In this document: positions 1 through 11,504 of the stretch, piece by piece
Numbering within the stretch: the first letter of the stretch is position 1
Layout of the letters: each line of letters begins with the position of its first letter
Assembly (NCBI RefSeq): GCF_023065955.2
Contig: NW_026622808.1
Coordinates: 31,136,475 to 31,200,474, forward strand
Reading direction: 5' to 3'
Origin: Ursus arctos
Lineage: Eukaryota; Chordata; Mammalia; Carnivora; Ursidae
DNA length: 64,000 nt
The notes under the pieces: model-generated
Database searches by the model: none
What the model saw: the letters and a program-made list of their open reading frames with translations, nothing else
Told to the model about the DNA's origin: nothing
Program-made: the position numbers and the translations under genes

Positions 1-1400
1 ATGGCCTCCCTCTGCCCTCACCCTGTTTCTCTCCACCGTCCCTGCCCTGACCTCAAGGAGTCTGGGTTCCTATAATGCATAGTGGAATGGTCCCCAGGGC
101 TGCCTCACTGGTCTCCTCCCCACAAGTCCAGCCTGTCTCTAACACTTTATTCATTTATTCATTCACTGAATCTTATATTTCAGAAACATTTGATAGAGCC
201 TCTCTCCTGTGGTTCTCACCAGGGGGTGGACTGACCCGCCTAGGAGGAGCCTGGATATGTGAAGGGACATTTAGTTGCCACAGTGACTGGGCAGGGAGCA
301 GGGGTGCTCAAGGTCCTACACAAAGGGAATTGCCCTCCTGGGATTCCAGGGGCACCTCGTTAAAAACCCATTCCCCAGCCACCTGCACCTGGCTCCGGAG
401 GGCCCAGCTGTGAGTAGACACTGTGATCTGGCTGGGGGCATGCCAGGTAATGCCAGCATGGCTTGAGGATCGTGAATGCACAGATGAGGGAAGGGCACTT
501 CCGGCTGGGGAAGAGCAGGGAGGCTTCCTAGAGGAGGTGACCTTGGAGCTGTGTCTTAAAGGATGAGTAGGATTTACAGATGGGATGGGACAGGAATTCC
601 AGGCAGAGAAAGTAGGTGTGCAAAGGCAGAGGAATGTGGGCTCGGACTGTGCAGAAAAGGGGTGCCGAGGGCAGCAGAGAGAAGTGGAGAGGTGAGAAGA
701 GGTCGAGGTGGGGCTGCAGGGCCTCCCCGACTTCTCCAGCCCTAGAAATTCTGCAGGACGTTGGCCATGACGTCATACTTGGCTCTCTGTTACCTGTAGC
801 ACAGGTGGCAGCGTGGAGCTCTCAGCTCCTGGAGTTGCCACCTCAGAGGACCCAGCAGAATGCCCGGAGAGGTGATGCTGGAGAGTTGCTCCCATCACCC
901 TCACTGACCCCCTTTCCTGTCCTGCCTGTGGCCCATCTCTCCCAAGGCAGGGAGGGGAAACTGAGGCACAGGCAACAAGGTTGGTGGTAGGACTAGAGGT
1001 CCCCCCCAGAGGGCCCAGCCAGGCCTGGACTGTGAGACTCATTTCCTCGAGGGCTGTTCCACTCGCTTGGCAGGAGGCCCCACCTCTGGCTTCTGTTTTC
1101 CCAAATGCGGGTCAGGAAGGAGGGTCAGTTTCCAAGGAGTCTCCAGGGCCCAGAGCTCAGGGCCAGAGTAGAGGCATTGTCCTGAGAAACGGGAGGCCAG
1201 GACCACCAGCCTCTCTTCCTCTCACCACCTCCCAACCCTTTAGCAGTCATCTCCCTCCCCTTCTGGACAATTCGCCTTGAAAGGAGCTTGATGGGCCCAT
1301 TTTCCAGATGAGGACACTGAGGTCCCTTGCGCTGAAGTCAGTGGCCCCAGTGGTGGCCCCTCAGTGGTCGGAGAGTTACCTGGCAGCGAGCCATCAGCAA
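1..1400. other. Intergenic, upstream of PTPN23
   Basis: No gene recognised. Contains MIR-like remnants (gggaaactgaggcaca near 955-975; attttccagatgaggacactgaggtcc near 1300-1325, both minus orientation). No KLHL18 exon, the expected upstream neighbour, is visible. Confidence 0.6.
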
Positions 1401-1560
1401 GGGGAATGGGGAGGAGATGGAGGGGGGAGGGGGGAGCGGGAGGCATTGGGGGTGGAAAGAGTAGAGGAGGCACAGGGGATGGGGGTGTGGAGGGGGACGG
1501 GCTGGGGTTTGGAGGGGGAAATGGGGGTGGGAGGGACTAGGGGAGGGCGGAGGGGGCGGG
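1395..1560 (+). repeat. G-rich polypurine tract
   Basis: About 160 bp of almost uninterrupted purine on the plus strand with many runs of 3-7 G. Abuts the CpG-rich block that follows. Confidence 0.8.
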
Positions 1561-1795
1561 GCCCATCTCTGGTCCCGCGGCGGAGGCGCGCGCAGCGGGA
1601 AGGCGAGGGGGCGGGCGGGTCCCTGCTGCGGGGGCGAGCACAGGGGCGGGAGCCCCGCGGGAACGCGCCTGCCCCGCCTCGGCCCTAGCCAAACCCCTCC
1701 TCAAAGCGGGGACGCAGTCGGAGGCTGAGCGCGGAGCCCGGCGGGCGGGCGAGCGCCGGGAAGCGCGGGAGCGGACGAGAGGCGCGCCCACTAAA
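1545..1795. promoter_or_regulatory. CpG-island-like block away from any recognised gene
   Basis: About 250 bp dense in CpG with several GC boxes (ggggcgggg type near 1553-1561 and 1605-1620). It lies 12.7 kb upstream of the PTPN23 start codon. A consensus donor GTAAGT follows at 1809-1814. It could be an unannotated promoter or enhancer-like island; no coding exon is recognisable. Confidence 0.5.
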
Positions 1796-2116
1796 TAAAA
1801 GACATTCAGTAAGTGATTGAATGGGAACAGGCCTCGGTCGGTGAGCAAGCCGGCGGAGGCCGTATTTCTGGAAAACAGAAGTGTGCACAGAGGAAAGATG
1901 CAGAGGACGATGCACTAACGATTAAGGTCTGTCCCTGGGTGATGGGGTTGCACGAGATTTTCTATTTCATTTTGTTTTTCCACATTTTGTTAATTTGCTA
2001 TAATAATAAAATGTTATTTTCCTAATTTTATAAAAACGGTTATCTCTAGGTGGATTATGGTCCCACTTTGTTCTTTCTTTTTTTATATTCAGTAATTTTT
2101 TAAAGCATGCGTTGCT

Positions 2117-2285
2117 TCTTTTAAAAAAAATTAATTAATTTGACAGAGAGAGCACAAACAGGGGGAGCGGGAGAGGGGGAAGCAGGCTGAGCAGGGAACC
2201 CGACGTGGGGCTCAGTCCCAGGACCCTGGCAACCTGACCTGAGCCAAAGGCAGACGCTTAACCCACTGAGCCACCCAGGTGCTCC
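2117..2285 (-). mobile_element. Can-SINE (tRNA-derived), reverse
   Basis: Body ends with cactgagccacccaggtgct. Flanked by 13 bp target-site duplications (2104-2116 and 2286-2298, one mismatch). Confidence 0.9.
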
Positions 2286-2510
2286 AGCATGCATTGCTGC
2301 TATAATAAGGATGGATAATTATTTATAATAAGAAAAGCAATAAGGAAAAAAACAATTTTTTAAAAAGGCTTCTACAGTCAAACCTCACATGGCCAGGGGA
2401 AGGGGTTGGAGGCAGAGGCACAGCGCCCTTGAGGTGGGAGAGTGGAGAGGACCTTCTGCTCATTGGGGCTGGTGGGGGGGCCCACCCTCCCTGAAGGCAC
2501 ACCTCTTTAA

Positions 2511-2583
2511 TGGATCCCAGGACCCTGATTATGACTTGAGCCAAAGGCAGATGCGGAACCGACTGAGCCACCCAGCGCCCCCC
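2511..2583 (-). mobile_element. Can-SINE fragment, head only
   Basis: About 73 bp containing ccaggaccctg and gactgagccacccagcgccc; the A-tail half is missing. Confidence 0.8.
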
Positions 2584-3033
2584 TCCAAAACCTCTTAAAG
2601 GGGCCTTTTAAGTAACTTCCCCAGAGATTTAAGATGTGTGGGGCTTTTAGAAACTAGCTGAAGGATACCACTTCATAGCTGTATCCGACCTTGAGGGGTC
2701 ACTTCCTGCCTTTGCCCCTCAGTCTCCACTTCTGTGAAGTCATGCCTTGCCTGTTCAGCTGCCAGGAGAAGGGCAGTAGGGCAGGAAGGGGACATCGGAA
2801 GCCCCCTCAGTGAGGCACCAGTGAGACCAGTCCAGTTCCTGTCTGTCCTTTGAAACAGCTCTGCATATTCCCTTACGCCCAGGGCCTGAGTAGAGGCTGA
2901 ATTCCTAGACTCACATTTCACCCTAGGGCAAACCCACAAATTTACCACTAGCCAGATGTCAGGCCTTGAGATTACAATCTCTGTCTTACCTTACCATGGA
3001 AGAAACATTATCATAAAAACAGCAGTAGCTAAT

Positions 3034-3227
3034 TTTTTTTTTTTTAAGATTTTATTTACTTGACAGAGAGAGACACAGCAAGAGGGAACACAAGCAGGGG
3101 GAGTAGGAGAGGGAGAAGCAGGCTTCCTGCTGAGCAGGGAGCCTGATGTGGGGCTCGATCCCAAGACCCTGGGATCACGCCCTGAGCCGAAGGCAGACGC
3201 TTAACGACTGAGCCACCCAGGCGCCCC
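3034..3227 (-). mobile_element. Can-SINE, reverse
   Basis: Full-length with T-run left and aggcgcccc right. Perfect 13 bp duplication agcagtagctaat at 3021-3033 and 3228-3240. Confidence 0.95.
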
Positions 3228-3960
3228 AGCAGTAGCTAATGTTAACCAAGCACTTTGTGCCTATGCCAGGCATTCTCTCCTGCCTGCTGCCCTCACAGGC
3301 TGCTTGTTATAAGGCAAATGTTACCTGCCTCCCAGCCTGGGTGGGCCCGAGGACACTCGCCACACTAGGTGCTGGGATGGCTTCCAGAAGGCTGAAGAGG
3401 GGCTGTCCTCATTGCCCCTTCTTGAAGAACCGCAAGGCTTGGGTGACCATCTCTTCATAGCTCGGTTGGCACTGGGCCACACAGGCCACCGTTACCAAGT
3501 GTCCCTTCTCTGATCCGCTGCCACTTGCAACCTCTTTTAGGTGCTATTCTGGCTGCCTTGCTCAAGGGCTTGCTGCTGACATGTAGGACTGGTGCCTTCC
3601 TGAAAGGGGTCTCTCCTTTCCTTTGCTACAAATCAGGCAACCAGTCCAAATGGGAACCGAGAGTCCCCAGTTTAAAATGGAGCCTCAGAAAGAATTTTGG
3701 GGTGGGCTCCCTCCACCCCAGAGGCTATATAGGAGTTGGAGGCGGGCTGGCGTCCCAGAGGCCTGGAAGGACCCAGCAGCCAAAGGCCAGCTGACATAGT
3801 GTGGACTGTGCATGAGTGTGCAGCAAAGGTCAGGGAAAACAGGGACCTGGAACAGGTCCGCCATGGGGAAGAGGCCTGGTCACAGGAGCAGGCTAATTGG
3901 GATAGCAGGTATCTGCCTAATTCTGAGTCTTATCCTATCCAATAAGAGACACCAAGTTTA

Positions 3961-4183
3961 TTTGCTTATTTATTTTTAAAAAGATTTTATTTATTTATCT
4001 GAGAGACAGAGCACGATGGGGGGAGGGGTAGAGGGGGAGGGATAAGGGAGAAAGAGTTTCTCAAGCCGACTCTGCGCTGAGTGTGGAGACTGATGCAGGG
4101 CTCAGTCCCACCATCCTGAGATCATGACCTGAGCTGAAGCCAAGAATTGGACACTCAACCGATTGAGCCACCCAGGCGCCCAG
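3961..4183 (-). mobile_element. Can-SINE, reverse
   Basis: Flanked by a 15 bp perfect duplication gagacaccaagttta (3946-3960 and 4184-4198). Its head faces the forward SINE 44 bp downstream. Confidence 0.93.
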
Positions 4184-4227
4184 GAGACACCAAGTTTAAA
4201 ATGTAGCCTCAGAAAAATGTTTGCAGG

Positions 4228-4405
4228 GGCGCCTGGGTGGCTCAGTCGTTAAGCATCTGCCTTCAGCTCAGGTCATGATCCCAGGGTCCTGGGATCGAGC
4301 CCTGTATCAGGCTTCCTGCTCAGTGGGAACCATGCTTCTCCCTCTCCCCTCCCCCTGTTTGTGTTCCCTCTCACTGTGTCTCTGTCAAATAACTAAAATC
4401 TTTTT

Positions 4406-4452
<47 letters not shown>

Positions 4453-4477
4453 AAGAAAAGAAAGAGAAAAAAATAAA
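4228..4477 (+). mobile_element. Can-SINE, forward, with GA-rich tail microsatellite
   Basis: Head gcgcctgggtggctcagtcg; the tail expanded to (GA)n and (GAAA)n at about 4411-4470. 17 bp duplication at 4211-4227 and 4478-4494. Confidence 0.94.
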
Positions 4478-5055
4478 AGAAAAATGTTTGCAGGGTTGAC
4501 TGTACACCCTGAAGCCATTCTGGTGGTTGGCGTCCAGCCAGACATCCATGGACCTAGAGTGCCCCCTGCAGGCGGAGGCCGGCTAACAACATGCAGCCTG
4601 TGCAGGCTCAGGTGACACAGGTCAGGGCCGCCAAGTCCCCTAGCAGGACCACGTCGTCAGGGAAGCCCGGCTCACAGGAGGGGCCTGTTGAGGGGTCCTG
4701 GGCATCAGCCTCATAGCGACCTTCACCTACACAAATATGCATGTTCTCCCTGCAGGCCAAGCTGGAGGAAACGGCTCTACCTTGCCAGGCTCAGCCCAGC
4801 ATACCGGCTGGGGTAGCCTCCAATAAGAGACACCTGGGAGCCTTGATTGCCCCAGGAGCCCGGACCCTATCAGGCAGCCGGTCATCTGTGAAGCAGAGAT
4901 GACACCTCTTACCTCGTAGGAGTGAGGAGATGAAAAGCTCATGTGGGTGGAGGACGCGGGCCAGCAAGTAAGGCAGAGAAGCCTCAGGTCCAGTGGGTTT
5001 TACAGCTGTGGTGGTTTTGAGGGCAATGATGGCCTAGAGACGCAGCTGAGACCAT

Positions 5056-5256
5056 TTTTTCCTCTTTTTTAAAGATTTTTATTTATTTGACAGAGAGAGG
5101 GAGCGCGCGCGCAAGCAGGGGAGCGGCAGGCAGAGGGAGAGGGAGAAGCAGACTCCCTACTGAGCAGGGGCCCGAGCCAGGGCTCAATCCCAGGACCCTG
5201 AGATCATGACCTAAGTCGAAAGGCAGTGGCTTAACCGACTGAGCCACCCAGGCACT
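5056..5256 (-). mobile_element. Can-SINE, reverse
   Basis: gactgagccacccaggcac head at the right. Duplication gctgag(a/g)ccatt at 5044-5055 and 5257-5268. Contains a (GC)n stretch near 5103-5110. Confidence 0.92.
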
Positions 5257-5268
5257 GCTGAGGCCATT

Positions 5269-6650
5269 AGCAAGTATGGAGCTCTAAGCCCTCCAGGCTC
5301 TGACCAGGACCCAATTTTGCAGATGAAGAAAGGCCCTGGGAGGTTAAGAACTGGGCCCCGGCACTGAGCTGGTAAGTGGAGGCGCTAAGGTTTGGAACAA
5401 AAAACTTTCACAAGGGCCAAGGAATTAGGAGGAAAGAAGCGCAGTGGCCACTTGGGCAAGCCTCTGCCCTTCTCAGGCCTCAGCTTCCCCCTTACTGTAA
5501 TGGGGTGGTCAAGGGGGGCACAAATTCCAGGAACTCTTAGCCCTTGCCCAGGTGGCCTTCACAAGTCAGATGGGCTGGAGAAAGCAGCCATGGCCATATT
5601 GGGCCTATGGGAACACACACTTGATATTCCAGAACCAACATTATGGCCCCACTACCCACAGACACTGAGACCTTGGCTAGGAAGACCCTGGCATCTGAGA
5701 ATCCCACAGGTTGACCCCAGCCCTGACCCATCAGGTTTGGCACCCCATTCCCCCCACAGGGCATACTGCCCAGCCTCTAGGGTCTCACCGCAAAGGCCAG
5801 GATGTCTCAAAGCTCTGCCATGTTTGGCTGGGCTACTGCTTATTGCACCAGACAATCCAGGAGGGGGTATTTGGGCAATCCTGCAGGCCCCATCTACCCT
5901 GGAGTCTCTCCCTATCAATGGTCTGAACTAGGGGGTTTGTCCTGGGCACAGGAGGAATAAATCCTCCGTTGCTTCTTTTCTATGCACAAACACTGGTACA
6001 GGAGGGCCCCTCACCAAGAATTAAATCTGGTCCTGAGCCCAAAAAAAACCCCATCATTTCAAACCTGCTGGGTGTGCTGTCAATGACCCCTGGGCTTGTG
6101 GCTGTGTTGCTACGACTCTGTGGCCATGGTGCCATCTGCTGGCCAAGTGGCCCTCTGGGAGCTAGGGCTGAGTGTGGTTTCCTGGAGGGGCTGCAGAGGC
6201 CCCTGACCTTCTTGCGTATTTGCAAACCTGTCCTATAAGAGCCTTTTCTAGAAGAAAGTAACCCATGCTCCAAGGGTTCCCAGAGGGCCTGGGACCCTCT
6301 AGAGGGAGGAGAAGCAGCAGTGAATCACTAAGCAGCTTCTCCTTTGCTGCTCCCATGGGAGCCTTTTTCTGGGTCAAAGGGAGGGGAGCTGCCTCCTAGT
6401 CCCCTCCCCAAGCTCCGGGAAACTGGACTGTGGCTGGGAGGGAAGGGATTCACTGGGGACCCCTCTGGCCCTGGCCTCTGGTTTGCCAGGTGTGAGACCA
6501 GGAGAGCTCCTTGATCCTCCCCTTCTTTTTCCCTCTTCCTTCTTCTCTCCTCCCCTCCCCTTTTCTCCCTTCTTTCTTCTTTTCTCCCTTCCCCTGCCAC
6601 ACCAGACCACTCCCACTCACACCAGAGCCCACGTGGTGTTCTGGGCAGCC
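5269..6650. other. Intergenic, no gene recognised
   Basis: A MIR-like piece (minus) near 5315-5390 (tttgcagatgaagaaaggcc). The remainder holds a 179-codon chance ORF (5392-5931) without family features, and a polypyrimidine tract at 6517-6597. Confidence 0.5.
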
Positions 6651-7147
6651 TCTTTCCCCTCTCCATGCCTCAGTTTCCCCACCTGTAATGCAGTGGTTCT
6701 GGATTCTCATCCAAGGAAGGAGGCAGTGGGGGAGGGCTCCATGTCTCCTATATGGGTGGCTGTGACCATTCTTCCAGGACCTGGTGTGTGTGGCAGGAGT
6801 CTTTCCAGGCTATATAGATACCCAGCAGTGGAGTTGCTGGGGCACAAGAGACATGGGATGTCAACCCAACTAAATAATACCAAATGGTTTTCCAAAATGG
6901 TGGTGCCAATTTACAGCCCCATCTGCAGCGGACAAGAGTTCCTGTTGCTGCACATCCTGACCAACACTTCTTTTTGACCAATACGTACTCATTGATCCGA
7001 TTAGTAAAACGTAGACTTTCATCATCGTTTGGGTTTTCATTTCCTTGGGTATCGATGAGGTTGGACATCTTGCCATGTGTGTCCGGCTGTTTCTGTAAGT
7101 TCCCTTACAAGTCCTGTGTCTATTTTTCTATTGGGCTGTTTGTCTTT

Positions 7148-7148
<1 letters not shown>

Positions 7149-7199
<51 letters not shown>
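7149..7199 (+). repeat. (CTTT)n microsatellite
   Basis: About 12-13 units of ctttcttt immediately adjoining the A-tail of the reverse SINE, i.e. a grown SINE tail. Confidence 0.95.
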
Positions 7200-7378
7200 G
7201 ATTTTATTTATTCATTTGAGAGAGAGAGTGAGCGAGCAAAAAGGAGTAGGGGCAGAGGGAGATGGAGAAGCAGACTCCTCACTGAGCAGGGAGCCTGATG
7301 CGGGGCTCAATCCCAGGATCCTGAGATCGTGACCTGAGCCAAAGGCAGACACTTAACTGACAGCCACGTAGGCGCCCC
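7200..7378 (-). mobile_element. Can-SINE, reverse
   Basis: gattttatttattcatttgag to gtaggcgcccc, with tgtctttctt-type duplications on both sides. Confidence 0.92.
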
Positions 7379-7414
7379 TGTCTTTCTTGAGAACTCATGA
7401 GAGTTTTTTACACA

Positions 7415-7536
7415 TCCTATTTTTATTTATTTGTATTTTTTTTTTAAAGAAGGCTCCACACCTAACGTGGGGCTCAAACTCACAGCCCCAAGATCCATAG
7501 TTGCATGCTTTACCAGCTGAGCCAGCCAGGGGCCCC
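7415..7536 (-). mobile_element. Short carnivore tRNA SINE of an older subfamily, reverse
   Basis: aggctccacacctaacgtgg..ctgagccagccaggggcccc. Duplication gagttttttacacat / gagttttgtacatat flanks it. Confidence 0.85.
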
Positions 7537-9059
7537 GAGTTTTGTACATATTCTGGACGATAATCCTTTGTTGATTATGTCTGACAAATACCTTCTCCCA
7601 GTTTGGTCTTGTCCTTCCACTTTCTTTATGGTGTCCTGTTTTTCTTTTAACTTTGTATTTTTACATAATTTCAGACTTATAAAGAAAAGTTGCAAAAGTA
7701 GTGTAAAGAATTTCTTCCATACTCTTTACCCAGATTCCCCAAATGTTCACATTTTACCACATTTGCATCCTCTTTCTCTCTTGCTCTCTGTATATAACAT
7801 CATGGATATAACACATGTTACATACACACAAGCACACACACACTTATCCCCTCTTCTCCCCATCCCTAACTTCTACAAGAGATTTGAGAGTAAGGGACAG
7901 GGGCAGAATGATCCCTTTTTACACCTAAATACTTAGGTGTGTATTTTCTTAAAATAAGAACATTCTCTTACATGTAAACAGCATTGAACAAGTCTCGAAA
8001 TCAAGAAATTAACACTAACACACTGCCAATTATCTAATCTACAGACCTTATTCAGTTTTCATCAATTTTCCTAGTGATGTCCTTTAGTGCAAAAGAAAAT
8101 CCCATATCATATGTGTTTCATTCCATTGTTAGGTCTCTTTAGTGTGGGGTCTGCCAAGTTTCTTCATCTAAAGTTATTATTTTTCCCTTTGTAATTAATA
8201 AGTATATTGCAGAGAGATACCATATAATTACCATGTTACTTCTTAAGTTCACTAGTTTTATGTCCATCAATGATTTTTGCCTAAATTATTAACATGGTGG
8301 TTGCTGAAGAGTGTAATTGCATCCTTCCTAATAAATCTCGTAGTTGGCTTTCTACTGTTTTCCCCTATTATTTATTTATACCTGCATAAATTCATGTATT
8401 CTTTTATTCGATGGGTTTTAATCCCTTACTCTCCTTATGTTATTTTGATTATCAGATTGTCCCAGATTTGGCAGATGAAGCCTCTTAAACTGGCTCCAGT
8501 GTTTTATGATGTCTTTTGCTCAACAGAATGTAACTCAAAAGAAGTTGAATTTATTGATCTTTCATCATGGCTGGTACTTTCTATACCTTAAGAAATCTTT
8601 CCCGCTCGACTTTATACAGATATTCTCCTGTATCTTCTTTGAAAAGTTAGAACTATTTGCCTTTCTCATTTCAGTCTGTAATATACCTGGAATTAACTTT
8701 TATTGAACTGTAACATATATACAAAAAATGCTCATTAGAGAAGTGTATGGCTTGGTTTATTGACTCTTACATAAGTAAGTAAACAGATTCCTGTAACCAG
8801 CACTGGATCAATCAAGAGACAGAACATTCTGAGAATCCCACAAGCTCCTTGTGTGTCCCCCACTTGCAATCACCTCTCTTCACTCACCCCCAAGGATGGC
8901 CACTCTCCTGACTTTACACATGACTGGAAACATGATGGGAGGTAGGCTCCGTGTTAGTTAGGGTTTTCCAGAGAAAACAGAACCAAGAGGAGACACAGAT
9001 AGTTCATAGATAGACAGATGGATTGGTTTTAAGGAATTGGCTAACGTGACTGTGGGGTT

Positions 9060-9261
9060 TGCCATGACCAGAGTCTATAGGTAGAATTTCTTCTATTAAA
9101 GACACCAGTTGCTGGGTTAGGTCCCACCCTAATCCAGTATGACCTCATCTTAATTTGATTACGTCTACAAAGACCCTATTTCTAAATAAGGTCATAGTCA
9201 CAGATACCTGGGGGTTAGATTCTCACATATCTTCATGGGGGATACAATTCACCCCATAACA
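9060..9261 (-). mobile_element. Partial LTR relic, MaLR-like
   Basis: The reverse complement begins TGTTATGGGGTGAATTGTAT and matches the first half of the LTR at 11137-11504. Ancient solo remnant with no internal genes. Family assignment is from memory. Confidence 0.6.
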
Positions 9262-9592
9262 GACTCCAATTTAATTGTTTCCCTGTGGGGGACTAGTGGA
9301 CCTGCGTCATTTAGTTGGTATCCCTACCTTTCCCCTCTGGCCTGCAGTACTCTCCAGAGTCCACTGAGTGCACACGGAAGGCTTTGGTCTATTACTGGGT
9401 TTTCTACTCCATTCCAATGATCTAATGTTATATTCCTGAATGAATACCCACCCTGTTCAATTACCCAGTTTTCTAACAGGACTAGACATCTGGTGGAACA
9501 GATCTTCTTATTTTGTTTCTCTTCTTTAATATTGTATAGGCTCTTCTAAGGCCTTTGATTTTCCATATAAATTTGAGGAACATCTTGTCAAC

Positions 9593-9594
<2 letters not shown>

Positions 9595-9637
<43 letters not shown>
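9595..9637 (+). repeat. (AC)n microsatellite
   Basis: About 21 uninterrupted AC units. Confidence 0.97.
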
Positions 9638-9639
<2 letters not shown>

Positions 9640-10019
9640 TTGGGAGTTTGACAGGAGTTGCACTGAGCCTAAGGATCACTTCTTTTCTTCTACGAAGACT
9701 TCTCTCCTCACAACCCCATTAGGCTCTCTGTTTCCTGCAGATTCACACTTTCCCCACCCTGTTCTTTGGAGGTGATTGGGCCTAAGCATGCCAAACCCTA
9801 CCCTCATTCTGCCCCTGTGGTATATTCTTTCCTCAAGTCCCCCTCCCATAATTCCTGTGTGTGCCCATATCCCACACCTCTCTGTGAAGAACCTGAGGCA
9901 GTGGTTCTCTTAACCCCGCCCCTCTCTAGAGGGCCCAGAACAGAGTCCTGGGAATCCATAATTCTTGGTATGGGCCCTTCCTCCGAGGTACCACCCTCCT
10001 CCACAGTCCATCAGTATAG

Positions 10020-10660
10020 CAGCCAGTGTAATACTTAAACCTGGGTCAGATCATATCCTTCCTCTGTTCCAAAGCCTCCCATCATTCCCCAGGTCATCCA
10101 AGGAAAAGCCCAAATCCTCACTATGGCTTTTGAGCCCCCATACCACCTGCAAACCCCTATCTCACCTCCACCCATTGCCTCTCTGACCCCATCCCTTGCA
10201 GTTTTCCACACGCCCTGGCCTCCTTGCTATTCTCCAGGCAAAGTCTTGGTTCAGGGTCTTTGCCTTTGCTATTCTCTCTTTCTAGAACTCTCTTCCCCTA
10301 GCTATGTCCCTCCGTCCCTGGCTTGCTCCTTTACTTCCTCAAATCTTTGCTCAAATAGTACCTTCTAAGTGAAGCTTTCCCTCACCACCCTGTATCTCTA
10401 TAAAAGATACAAAATTGCAGATTTCTCTTCCTCATGCTCCCCTCCTCCTTTCTCTGCTGCTTTATTTTTTCATCCTAACCATAGCTGTTATTGCCATCAA
10501 ACAGTGTATATTCTTTATTCTGTTAATGTCTGGGTCCTCTCACTAGATTGTGACCTCATGATGGCAGAGATCTTTGTCTGTTTTGTTCTGTTCAACAGCA
10601 CCTAGAACAGTGCATAGGGCACAGGGGTGTTGAGTAAATATTTGTTGAATAACTGAACTG
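10020..10660 (+). mobile_element. LINE L2 3' end
   Basis: Recognisable L2 phrases: gtcagatcatatccttcctc, gggtctttgcctttgctattc, cctcaaatctttgctcaaat, gatggcagagatctttgtctg, and the terminal gagtaaatatttgttgaata. Confidence 0.85.
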
Positions 10661-10674
10661 GGAAGGAGGATACC

Positions 10675-10800
10675 CCAGCCCAGCATTGACTCTTCCATTC
10701 ACTTGCTGGGAGATTTGAGGAATCCATTCACCAATCCAGGCCTCAGTTTCCACTTCCGTAAAATGGGGGAGGATGTCTGTGTCTCTGAGGCCCTTCAAGC
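10675..10800 (+). mobile_element. MIR SINE
   Basis: cctcagtttcc..cttccgtaaaatggggga core of the MIR consensus. Confidence 0.75.
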
Positions 10801-11136
10801 TCTACCGAGTGTGATGGGGTTGTCGCGAGAAAGGGGTGAACTGACCTGGTTGAATGGGGTGTTTGCAGCCACTTTGTGATAGGGTCTACTCTTCCTCAGT
10901 ACTATGGAGTCTTAAGCTTCCCCAAACTCCCAACTCTGTCCATCACTGTGAGGAAGTATGTGTGTTAGGAGGACACCCCTTACCCCGGGGACATCCTTTC
11001 TGCTGTCTCACTCCCACTGGCCTGTCCCCCACCCATCTCCTCAGCATTTGAGGCCCCCTCACAGGGCCTCCCGGCCTCTCGGCCTCTTGGTCTTTGATTC
11101 CTCTCACACCAATTGCCCTTTATATCACTGACCCTG

Positions 11137-11504
11137 TGTTATGGGCTGAATTGTGTCTCCCCCAAATTCATATGTTCAAGTACTCAGTACCCAGTAGCTC
11201 AGAATGTAACTGTATTTGGAGAAAGAGGTAATTAAATTAATGTGAGGTCATGAGGGTGGGCCCTAGTCCAGTATGACTGGTGTCCTAGGAGATTAGGACA
11301 CAGACATGCACAGAGAGAACACCAGGTGGGGAGACGCAGGTAGGGGACATCCATCTCCAAACCAGAGTGAGGCCTCAGAGGAAACCCACCCTGCTACCTT
11401 CAACTCAGCCTTGTGGCCTCTGGAATTGTGAGCAAATTAATTCCTGTTGTTAAACCCAGTCAGTCTGTGATACGTTATTGTGGCAGCCCTAGGGGATTAA
11501 TACA
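11137..11504 (+). mobile_element. Solo LTR relic, MaLR-like
   Basis: About 368 bp from TGTTATGGGC to ..GGGATTAATACA (TG...CA ends). It includes gaattgtgtctcccccaaattc and ggaattgtgagcaaattaat. Only an LTR remains. Exact subfamily uncertain. Confidence 0.65.

Larger units (their letters stand above)
6790..8940 (-). mobile_element. L1 (LINE-1) remnant, old L1M type, interrupted
   Basis: Plus strand shows antisense L1 phrases (atacccagcagtggagttgctgggg, tggttttccaaaatggtggt..ccaatttac, gataatcctttgttgattatg, acagaccttattcagttttc). SINEs at 7200-7378 and 7415-7536 are inserted. Probably more than one fragment; borders are approximate. Confidence 0.65.

Noticed and set aside
5392..5931. 179-codon plus-strand ORF
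   Set aside because: No domain, signal or family similarity, and a GC-rich intergenic setting with a MIR fragment nearby. Length is compatible with chance.
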